Source: Vigna angularis (lineage: Eukaryota > Streptophyta > Magnoliopsida > Fabales > Fabaceae). Taken from it: a stretch of 64,000 bases of DNA. Within the stretch, counting starts at the first letter, position 1. Each line of letters starts with the position of its first letter. The position numbers and the translations under genes are program-made. Under the pieces are notes generated by a model. That model searched no databases and was not told the origin of the DNA. It worked only from the letters and a program-made list of their open reading frames with translations. Shown here piece after piece: positions 1 to 10,002 of the stretch. The stretch is from positions 6,708,501-6,772,500 of the forward strand of contig NC_068971.1 in the NCBI RefSeq assembly GCF_016808095.1, in the 5' to 3' direction.

Positions 1-478
1 AAATTAAATTTTATTTGAATTTGGAGAGGGACAAAATTATTTAATTTTTAAAATTAAGACTAAATTAAGACAAAATAAAAATACAAGGATCAAATTGAGA
101 CACAACAAAAATACAAGGACCAAATTGAGACTAATGCAATGACACATGACCTGACAATGACATGTTGTATTGTCGGTACCATGTCACATTGTCATTGCCA
201 CGTGGCACAATATCAGTTTGACTCATGGCATTTTTTTAAAAAATTATTTTTAAGAAAACTAAAAATAAATAAAAAATAAAAATATAAAGAATTAAAATTT
301 TTAAAAAAACCACGAACTGACACGTGTCACCTACTTTAACGGTGTTAGTACGGAATTAACGGCAATGTCTAAATTGATTCAATTTTTCACAATAAGAGAC
401 CTAATTGAGAGCATTTACAATACGAGGACCTATTTGAGACGATCTTGTAGAAATAGGGATGTCTGAAATTATTAAACC
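1..478. repeat. AT-rich dispersed repeat fragment
   Basis: No gene is seen here. The stretch is AT-rich and carries a 30-bp near-tandem duplication (about 77-136) built on a phrase like CAAGGACCAAATTGAGAC, a wording common in plant transposon debris. It cannot be assigned to a family and is probably the left-hand remainder of an element cut by the LTR material that follows. Confidence 0.4.
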
Positions 479-545
479 TTATTATTATAACATTATATGT
501 TATCTCACACACTCGGGTAACTTGGGTGCTTGAGTGTCTTTGTTA
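479..545 (+). repeat. LTR end fragment, copy of the 9155-9225 sequence
   Basis: The phrase around ACATTATATGTTAT followed by a GGGTGCTTGAGTG-like stretch recurs at 9155-9225, also just before a run of TTTACAAAC. The two copies look like the same terminal part of one LTR. This copy stops abruptly against the Athila-like LTR that begins near 546, so the Athila piece probably inserted into it or recombined with it. Confidence 0.45.
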
Positions 546-1753
546 AACTCTTTGGCAAGTGCACCAAATCGTTCAAGTAATAAACCGTGGTAAGACCAGG
601 TATCGTTTTCCCAAGAGACTCGTAATACTAGAAAATTGTGCGATTAACAACTCATCTAGACTCAAGAACAACTCATCATTTAAGAATATGTGCAAAAAGA
701 TAAATTCACGAGTAATTACAAGGTTGGACTTTGGCATTGAAGGCACTTGGAAATGGAAAAGACTAGAAATGGTATGAAAGGGCATTGTTAAGGTTAGTTT
801 TCACCAATGCACTCTTGTGTATAACCAATTTTATCTTCTCTCTATCAATTTACTAAAGTCAATCAACTAAAACACTCTAGCCCTAATTCCTTAGGTGAAA
901 GAGCCTAGGTTTTCCTTATCAAACTCCAATCCCTTGGACAATCTAACAAGTAAACCCGCATTAAGAACTAGGATCTAAGACAACATGTGAATCATATCCC
1001 ATCCCTGGCTCAATGACCCACAAGGACTCTTGTTTCAGTTCAAGATTTCATATCCCATCCCTGGCTCAATGAAACGCCAAAATCAAGTCATGAACGTCCC
1101 CATTACATGCAAGCTTTAAGATCGGAAACAAGAATACTAGTAATAGATAGAAAAGACATTTATAAATATGAAACAATCATTCATTACACAAGAGTTCATA
1201 GGCTACATCTAACCCTAACAAGATGAATCTGGTTCTCCATTTCCATGGAGAACCCTAAAGCTTACAAACATGGAAGATGGAAGAAGAAGGACACCCAAAG
1301 GAAGAGGAGGAGATGTTCCCACAAGCTCCTTGCGCCCTCCATGAGCTCCAGACGTGAAATCGCGCCTCCAAAGAACCAAAGACCATTTTTCTTTCTGCCT
1401 CGTGAGTATATATACTGCCCGAATTCTCGCTTAAGCTAAATTATTCTCGCTTAAGCGAGAATAAAGATAGTCATTTTTGGTTAAGCTAAATTATTCTCGC
1501 TTAAGCGAAAATGACTTTTAAATCAATGACTTCCTGGATCACCGAGGCTCTTCAATGTAATGGAGGATCTTCCTAACATCGAAATAGATCAAAAAAAACA
1601 AGGGATTAAAGTATTATTTACGTAATGTAGCTCAAAATATAGATAAATACTAAAACTAAATAAAAGAGAGGATTTAAGCAAGTAATAAGCTAAAGAAGAG
1701 TTGATTTTGCTACTAAAATGATGCTTAGATAATGGTAAGAATTAACATTATCA
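546..1753 (-). mobile_element. Athila-like LTR, copy 1 (3' LTR in minus orientation)
   Basis: This stretch matches 16794-18195 and 19864-21212 over most of its length. On the minus strand it starts TGATAATG at 1753. It is preceded there by a purine-rich tract (AACTCCCCCAAACTTA on plus, 1754-1769), the polypurine tract expected before a 3' LTR. The left end is truncated: the AAAACTTGTTGGG terminus seen in the other copies is missing. The short ORFs here are not genes. Assignment to the Athila group is inferred from the tRNA-Asp-type primer-binding site next to the 16.8 kb copy. Confidence 0.7.
1418..1515. repeat. CTTAAGC palindromic array inside Athila-like LTR copy 1
   Basis: Near-palindromic TCGCTTAAGCGA-type units, alternating with a short AT-rich spacer, occur several times here. 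The equivalent position in the other two LTR copies holds different GC-rich units. Confidence 0.7.
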
Positions 1754-4680
1754 AACTCCCCCAAACTTACAACTTTGCTTGTCCTCAAGCAAAAGTACTT
1801 CACATAGTAAACGATTCAATCACGACAGTCTAGCAACTCAAGCACAATTTCAATCAAATAAACAAAATCAATCATGCTTGCTCAACTCGAAAATTACATT
1901 CAAGAGATAAAATGGCCTTAGCAAGCTAAACTTCAATCATGGTGCTCACAATTTAAAATCACAAGATAGATGTAATTGATAGATCAACAAACGTGGCAAG
2001 ATGTTTTCATTGAATGCATGAAACCATCCTTCACTAAGGAAAGTGTTTCACTCAAGCACAATGGTGTATAAGGATGTGTATCTAACTCTCAACTATCACA
2101 GTGTTATACAAATTAAATTTGTCGTTCGTTTCACAATATCAAACACATTCACAAGCAAGTTAGCATCACAAGGACTTTTTAAGGCTTGTAATGTGGCTGG
2201 GCTAAGAAAAAAAATTAGTTTTTCTAGACAACAAAGCACCTTGAGCGAAGAGATAAAACAATTTACTTCATGATATAGCATTAGTCTCTCTCTTTGCTTC
2301 ACAATTGGATAAACCACTTCTCAACTTATTTCCCAATTCTTTTTCAATGAATTCATTTTTCTTTCTCTTCTTCTTTTTTCTTCTTTTTCTTTCTTTTTGA
2401 CTCATTTTGCTATTTTCTCAATGCTCCCTTATTTCAAAAACTCCCCCAAACTTAAACCATTCTCCTCATCCTAACATATATGTTCATCTCAACTCAAGGT
2501 AAGGAGGTTAAGGATTTTTCAATAAGCTTAAGGTTCCAGGGGTGAGAAAGTTTTTCTTCAAGGTTCAAGTGTTTTGCATTGGCTTTTAGGCTCAAAAATG
2601 TAGAAGAGGTTGAAGAACAAGATGGCCTTGATCATTTGTAACAAGCAAGAAAATAGTTCAAATAGAGAAACTCAAGCAAAATCAACTGTGATTTCAAAGT
2701 GATAGCACTCAACAATAAACTCTAGGCACAACATCTCACAGGTTTACTCAGGGTTCCAAAGTTTGATAAACATCATGCCAAGAATATTGATCACAATTAA
2801 AACCAAGCATCCATCTAACATATACAAGCAACCACAACCTCTATTCAACAAACTTAACCACATAATCTCAATTAAATTTTCAAAGAAATTTTCATAGATA
2901 AAGAGCAAGCACAAAAGATTTGTATTCAATTCAAGCATAACATATGATTCACTCGAATCACCAAACCAATTGCAAAAGAACTATCTACTAGGCAAGTCAA
3001 AAAGAAATCAAAAACACAAAAACTGAAAGTAAATAAGAACTGGAAATTAAAACTGAAAAACCGATCAAAATGGACTCTTTGCAGCTCCAACAGTGTAGAA
3101 CACTAGCTTCACTTTTCATATGTAACATCTTCCTCCTCCAGTAGCTTATACTCCGCAACTGCTCCACCTCCCCCATCAGTAGGGGGCTGGCCCCCAAGCC
3201 ATGCTACACGAGCAGCAAAATCTTCAAGTCGTATGTTTCTCAGCTCAGGCATGCCTCAAAGGTTGACCAATGGTGGTTTTTAACTCTTTAATTCCTAAGG
3301 AAGATCTTATCCTGTAACAAGAAAGCTCAAATTAAAATTAGTATCTCATAGTCAACAATTGAAGAGAAAGATCCAAAAACATACTAAAAGAAATGTGCAA
3401 AAGAAAGCAAAGAAACAAAGCAATGAAAGTCAAAACAAACAAAGACAAAAGTACATGAACATAGAGGGAAGTCTTAAAATTAAGCTTCCCAAAGGTACAA
3501 CAACACAAAAAGGTTTAAAAACACATCAAAAGAAGTGTGTGAAAGAGTGCAAAGCAAGAGAAAACTCAAAATCAATCAACAAAAACAAATGTGCAAAACT
3601 AGTATTGGGGGCACCATATCAGATTTTAGCTTAAGCTAAAACTTTTTCGCTTAAGCTAAACATTTTTCACTTAAGCTAAAATTATTTCGCTTAAGCTAGA
3701 TTTGCAGTAGAAATTTTCGCCCAAGCTACAACATTTTCGCTTAAGCGAACTTGTTCCAGTGGGTACCCCAATTTTTAGCCTAAATCTGGCCCAGGCGATT
3801 TAGTTTTAGCTTAAGCGAAAATATTTCAGTTAGCACCTTAATTTCAAATTCAGTTCTCGCCTAAGCGAATCTTCTTTAGCCTAAGCAAAAATATTAGCAA
3901 AACTTATTTTCCAGTTCTCTGCATATCTCGCCTAGACGAGAATTTTTAGCTTAGGCAAAAATAATGCAGATTTTTGCGAAATTAGTCACTCACCCTATGA
4001 TTTTTTTTTCTACACATTCATTCAATGCACTTACACACAAACCAAGCTAAAACTAACATAATACACTTATACAAACCACAAAAACAACATTACAACTCAA
4101 AAATCACGAAAATGCAACCAAACACAACATACATAACATAAACCAATAATGCAAATGACACAAAAATGACACAAACATAAGTAAAAAGGGTAAGAAAATT
4201 GGGTTGCCTCCTAAAAGCGCTTGTTTAAGTCATTAGCTTGACGGTTTACTCAATGAAGTGCAAATGTTGTTGGTGTGCTCCTTTCACCAACTCCTCTTGA
4301 ATCACTTTCTAGTCACCAAATCAATTCTCATAGCATAAGAATCTTCATTTTTGCCCTTCCACTACCTTGAAATCTTAAAACACTCAATCCTCTTGATCAA
4401 CTTTGGCTTGCTAGGCTTGAGTTCCTTGCCTCTCATCAAAGGGTGGTGGTGACTAGTCTTTCTCTTTTTCTTCTCCCTTTCTTGTTTATCTTTTACTTAG
4501 CACTTGGAGCATCTTCAAGGGAGAAAGAATTTGGGGCAGCTTGTGATGCTCAACATAGTTGTCTCCTTGTGTCCTATAATTCCTTCAACCTTAGGGTCTT
4601 CATGATGCTTTTGAGGCTGCAGTCCTCCTTATGTGAACATCTCCCTGCATACACTTAGACACAACTAGACTAAAGCCACA
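1754..4680 (-). mobile_element. 3' internal region of the Athila-like element (non-coding)
   Basis: This follows the polypurine tract of LTR copy 1 and has no long open frame. Its opening, up to about 1830, closely matches the sequence after LTR copy 3 (from 21213). A phrase near 4200 (GGGTTGCCTCC followed by AAGCGCTTG) is of a kind I associate with the 3' non-coding part of Athila elements. No gag or pol homology is seen, so this is a 3' fragment. Short ORFs within it are AT-rich or repeat-driven and are not called as genes. Confidence 0.55.
3625..3960. repeat. CTTAAGC palindromic array in the internal region
   Basis: About a dozen degenerate units of the form TTCGCTTAAGCTAAA, CGCCTAAGCGAA and TTTAGCTTAAGC occur in irregular tandem. 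The core palindrome is the same one that sits in LTR copy 1 (1418-1515). Confidence 0.7.
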
Positions 4681-5009
4681 AATTAGCCCAAATAAAAGTG
4701 AAAATCTATTTACAACAAAAGAGTTAGTTCTATATACAAAATCAAGTCTACATAAGTTAGAAACCTCACAAAAGTCTCAGAATTGTTCGACCCCTAAGTT
4801 TCAGTCTCTGCATGTAGGCCTATGTTAACTTGGAACATCTCAGCTTATGGTGGCCTGACACACCTTAGTTTATAATGACCTGAAACATCATAACTTAAGA
4901 TGCCTTGGAACATCCCAACCTACTTTACTTCTTTGAACGAGGAACTTCATTTATAAAATAAAGGTTTTGAATTTCAAACGTTTATTTAACTATTTTACAG
5001 GCAAGAGAG

Positions 5010-5440
5010 TTCCTTGCCGCCCATCAAGAAAATCCTTGTGAAACCTTTTATGCAGTTCCTTGTCACCTACTTAGGTGGTCCTGGTTGAACCTCCATGCAA
5101 TTCCATGCCACCTACTTAGGTGGTCCCTATTAAACCTTTCAAGTAGTTCCATGTCAGTTACCTTATCGGTCTTACTTTAAACAACTTTGCAATTCATGTG
5201 TCGCTTACCTTGCCAGCCTTAGTTGAATAACCCTCGTGTGCCTCCTAATAATTTTGTTTCAGTTGAACAAGTCTCATATGTCGCCTACCTTGTTGGCCTC
5301 AGTTGAATAACCCTCGTGTGCCACCAACATTATCGGTCTCAGTTGAACAAATTTTGTGTTCCGCCTACCTTGTCGGCCTTAGTTGAACAACCCTTGTGTG
5401 TTGCCTATCTTACTGGTCTTAGTTGAACAACTCTTAGATT
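5010..5440. repeat. Degenerate 55-65 bp tandem repeats
   Basis: About seven units of the form GCCTACCTTGTCGGCC, CAGTTGAACAA, CCCTCGTGTG follow one another with point changes. They lie in the left half of the split LTR. Confidence 0.6.
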
Positions 5441-6024
5441 CGTATGTTTCCTTCCTTATTAGGTCCCAAATGAGTAAAAGTGAATTTTTTTCCAATAGTC
5501 ATTGAGGGAATTATACAAAAGCAGGGTTATGCTCGACTACATATACGTAGATAAAAAACTACAAGTTATAAAATGTAAAAGGAAAGAGACGAGTACCAAA
5601 CAAAAAAAAACTTTCTACATAATTATTCATCACTCACATCTAGTCAGACCTTACATCCCATCATTCAAACCTCTTCGTCGCTACGCTCCTCGAGGCTAGG
5701 GGGCTACTATACCTATAAGGTTATAACCAAAGATACAAATTTTCTTTACAAAACCCCTAGGATGACTACTGAATACAAACAATGTGATTTTACAAGTAAA
5801 CTAAGGATCGACTACTATTGTTTTCCTAAAGCTCTTTCCTTGCTTTCAAGTCATGAAAAGACTGGGGGACTTATGTACTTGAATATGACTGAGTACCCTT
5901 CGACCTTATTAAGATGGATCTCTTCCTAGGATAACTTAGTGCAAAGAACACCCTATATCTGCGTGCCAAGGGCCAAGTGCTACCTATTGAAGGTTGCATG
6001 TCGTTTATCGAGAGCCAAGTTCTG

Positions 6025-6029
6025 CCTAC
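6025..6029 (+). repeat. Target site duplication CCTAC, left copy
   Basis: CCTAC lies directly before the solo LTR and is repeated exactly at 8714-8718 after it. Confidence 0.85.
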
Positions 6030-6544
6030 TGTAACACCCCAAATAATTTAAAGGGTATTACTGGTAGTAAAGACTAAATTAATTTGATATCTGATATAAA
6101 CAATCAAACTTTATTTCAATTCTTCCAAAGTACAATTCCAAACTTACAAACTTTAAATAATATAGTCTTCACCACTTAACATAAATTCGAAATTAAACTT
6201 ATAAGTCTTACACAACATATTTTTCCAATGCAAATTTATTCTTTTTACAAAAATCCCTGAAAGTTTTTCCCCGCATCCCTCTCATCATCTCTAAGCTTTT
6301 TCAACCGTATCTGCAACATTATCTGCTCACATATAACATGAGTTATATGATCATAGCACAAACAAATAAGGGTAAGCCAACCATATCATACAATCATTAA
6401 ACCTACTTATAATATAAATGTTTCAATCATGTATTTCTGCAATTTATAAATATCATTATCCCGATGTCATTAATTCATTTTTTTTCTTCTTCAAAATCAT
6501 CTTTCTCATTTTCATAAACCTTACAAGTATACCATGCTTACTCA

Positions 6545-6860
6545 CGAAACCTTATGGTCAGACCCCTCTCTGCCTGCTTCCTTAAGCCTTACCTGTATAC
6601 TATGTCTTACTTTCTGAAGCCTTATGGTCAGACCTCTCTCTGCCTGCTTCTTTAAAACTTACGAATCATATGTTTATGTCAAAGCCTTATGGTCAGACCA
6701 CTTTCTGCCTGCTTTCATAAAACTTATGAATCATATGTTTATGTCAAAGCCTTATGGTCAGACCACTTTTTGCCTGCTTTCATAAAACTTACGAATCATA
6801 TGTTTATGTCAAAGCTTATGGTCAGACCACTTTCTGCCTGCTTTCATAAACCTCGGGTGT
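6545..6860. repeat. Tandem array, 61-69 bp units, in the solo LTR
   Basis: Five units share CTTATGGTCAGACC, then TCTGCCTGCTT and an AT-rich spacer. The units near 6689-6892 lack stops in one frame, which gives a spurious 67-residue ORF. Confidence 0.85.
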
Positions 6861-7802
6861 TACTTTGCTCATATCAAGCTTTCATGGTATAAACCGAACA
6901 TACTACTCCCAGTAGTAAACATCATTTCATAAGTAATGATTTCTTATATCCTCTCCAACATTTCATAAAATCAACAAATCATACCCTCTTATCCACTTAA
7001 CTCAATCATGTTCATTCTTTAATCATAAATTGACAATAACCCGTTTTGGTGTCAATAAATTAAACATATTGCCAGATATCATACTTCATATTATAAACTC
7101 ATTTTTCCCATAACGAGTATAACTCAACATATTTTCACCAATCAAAGGTCATAGATCAGCCAAAATACATCAACATATCTTAGGAACTACATATTAAAGT
7201 TTGGGCTCAATGTAACGGTAAATGAAATATATATGAAGTTTTTACCATGATAACTTAAGAACAAAAATATAGTGTTCATCATACTTTTCAAAATTTCGAA
7301 ATTTATTTCTCAACACATAGACTTCTAATTACAAATCCGAACGGTCAAATTATAGTAATATATCTTAGAAATCATATATCAAATTTTCAGGTTGATCTAA
7401 CTGTCAAATTGAACGGAATCTATATTTTACCGAGAGGACTCAGTAACATAATAACAGGGGTAATTAATTTACTCAAACATGCAGAACTTATTTCTCCAAG
7501 TATAAACTCTTAATTAATGATCCGAACGGTCAAAGTGAAGAAATAGGTCTTAGGATTCATATATTAAAATTTTAGCTAAATCCAACGGTAAAAACAATTA
7601 AAAGGAATGTTTTACCACAGTAACTCGAAAATAAAAAAAATATAATCATGAAAACTAAATTTACACAAGTGAATGGATAACTACCATTACCAAAATTTTA
7701 ACATGTTCATAACTCATATTCATGATCATAACATGTATAAATATCATATGTAAGAAAGGATTAACTCCTCTACCATCAAAATAATCTTAATATAAAAATT
7801 CA

Positions 7803-8143
7803 GGGGAAACAAGAAGTTGAATCTGGTAGAGCCGGTTAGACAACTCCTCATCCTTCCAGAAAGATGCAATAAAAAAATAGATAAAACAATAAAATTTTTG
7901 GGGAAACAAGAAGTTGAATCTGGCAGAGCCGGTTAGACAACTTCTCATCCTTCCAAAAATACAATATAAATAAGAAATAAAAGGTCTGGGGAAACAAGAA
8001 GTTGAATCTGGCAGAGCTAGTTAGACAACTTCTCGTCCTTCCAAAATACAATATAAAGAGATAAGAAACAATAAAAGCTCTGGGGAAACAAGAAGTTGAA
8101 TCTGGAAGAGCCGGTTAGACAACTTCTCATCCTTCCAAAATTG
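7803..8143. repeat. Tandem array, 88-97 bp units, in the solo LTR
   Basis: Four units begin at 7803, 7900, 7988 and 8082, each starting GGGGAAACAAGAAGTTGAAT and ending TCATCCTTCC or TCGTCCTTCC. Confidence 0.85.
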
Positions 8144-9235
8144 CAAAAGAAATAACTAAATGTTCTAAGTAACAATAACGTACAATTAGCATAACAGAAT
8201 CAACATCACGTTTTACAACCATCAAACTTGGGTCTCATCACAGAAGCATGTTCTCATTCAAAATTCAAGATCATACAGAAACAAAATACTCCATATTCAA
8301 GATTTAGGATTAGATAAAAGCAAAGTATTATATACTCAAGATTCAAGAGTAGCTTCCCTTACCTCTATTACAGACTTAATCTCCTCGTTCCCCGAAAACT
8401 TCTAGAATGTCCCCTTTGCAACTAGAAATTCTTCCAACTCTCTTCTCTCAAAATTTTTCTAAGTTTTTGGTGTAAATTTTCAGCCTTCCCCCCTTGGCTA
8501 TTTATAGCAAAAAAATTTATTATTCATTTTCTATTCATTTTACTATTACAAAAATAATTTTGTATTCACAATTTGATGAACTCTGATCTCTTATGACTCA
8601 AGACAACGTGGAATACTTATCCCTTCCACAAATTAATTTTTTTTTTACTATTCACTTTTTACTATTTTTTTTAATCTAGTATCTGAATTACAAATATTTT
8701 CAAGGGTCTTACACCTACTACGTACCAACAACCAGAGTGGGTTACCGCTTACTAGAACCAAGTATCGTATATAGAGAACCAAGTGTCATCTATCGAGAAC
8801 CGGGTGTCACCTACTAAGCGTCGACTACCAGAACACACCCTATTTGTCACTTGTTGAGGTTTATATGCTGCCTACCAAAGCTAATGGTGAACTACCCACC
8901 AACTAGCCGACCTATCTTACTATTCTCAGGCACAAGCCAACATGTTTTACTGTTTCTACCTGGCCATAAGTCGATTTGTCCGACTACCTTTTGGACTAAT
9001 AAAGCTAATGATTATTGAGAATCTATATCAAACAAGTGACTCATGTGATAAATGGCCACTGGGCCAACCCATGTCCATATAGGTGAGGACTCACAAACGT
9101 CATAATTATTCTATAAATAGTATAACCATTGAGGTAAATAACAGAAATTCATTATTACAACATTATATGTTATTTGATGCACTCAACTAATTTGGGTGTT
9201 TGAGTATTTTTTACAAACACACACCTTCTCGGTCT

Positions 9236-10002
9236 TGAAAAGATATGGACCTAAGTCTTTGCTAGAAAAAGTAAGTTTTAAAAAGTTAATTCACTATGTA
9301 AAATCATTTCTAAATTGTGTTATGATATGCTTTCGACCAGAAAAACCAAATTTAGAATGAAGTCAAAAAATTTCTAAATTCACATATATAAAGATTTTTT
9401 TTCTTCTTAAAATATAATAAGTTTAATAATATATATAATCGTTGTAACTTTAAAATAATAAAATATTCATAATCTAATGTTAGAAACAATCTTACATACA
9501 TTAATGAATGTCTAAAGTATATTTATTTAAATGAATTTATCTTTAAAATTTTTTAAAAAACTATAAAAATTTATTTCTTTGATAATTTAAAATTAATTTA
9601 TATATAAGTTTATTTGTATCAATTTGCTCACATAACTTTTCTATATTAACATTTTAAACTTGGATATAACTTATTTTACTTTGAAAAACTAATTTCGTTC
9701 TTAATCAAATTTATTCAAGCTTGTATAAAACTAATTCTTAATTTTACTTCTTTCTTAAAAGTACTTATAAAGAACTTTATTCAAGCGTGTCTACATCATG
9801 TAATCATATTTTAATCAGATTCTTTTAGTACATCAAATAAAAGTTTAATCAGATTTATTTGTACATAAGACTCTCAATACATCTATGGTTCAATAAGGAT
9901 TCGATAATAAGTGAAACTAGACTTAGTAAATAACAAACTTTTTCAGGATAAGCTCTAGCAAATAGTTTATTATTTTGGGGGTTCCATGAAGTACTCAGAA
10001 TT
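9236..10002. other. AT-rich intergenic DNA 3' of the subtilase
   Basis: Nothing coding is seen. This stretch must contain the 3' UTR and poly(A) signal of the minus-strand subtilase, but I cannot single out a signal. Confidence 0.6.

Larger units (their letters stand above)
6030..8713 (+). mobile_element. Solo LTR, 2.7 kb, Gypsy-like
   Basis: It begins TGTAACACCCC and ends GGGTCTTACA, and it is flanked by the 5-bp duplication CCTAC (6025-6029 and 8714-8718). No internal retrotransposon region or second LTR lies between the duplications, so this is a solo LTR left by recombination between two LTRs. TGTAACACCC starts are common among plant Gypsy (Tekay/Del-type) LTRs, and the family call is inference. 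It contains two tandem arrays, listed separately. Confidence 0.85.
4780..9235 (+). mobile_element. LTR of an unassigned retroelement, split by a solo LTR
   Basis: The right end (9155-9225) duplicates 479-545. It is preceded by a TATA-like CTATAAATAG at about 9111, as expected for the promoter of an LTR. The left boundary is uncertain and placed near 4780. A solo LTR (6030-8713) has inserted into it. Once that is removed, the two halves share the same style of short repeats (CCTACC, TTGAACAAC, GAGAACCAAGTG). No coding capacity is seen. Confidence 0.45.

Noticed and set aside
6689..6892. 67-residue repetitive ORF
   Set aside because: It is made by the tandem array of the solo LTR; unit length keeps the frame by chance.
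1..9235. CRISPR-like array from regularly spaced palindromes (CTTAAGC units)
   Set aside because: Units are degenerate, spacing is irregular and the context is a plant LTR retroelement. CRISPR arrays are not expected in nuclear plant DNA.
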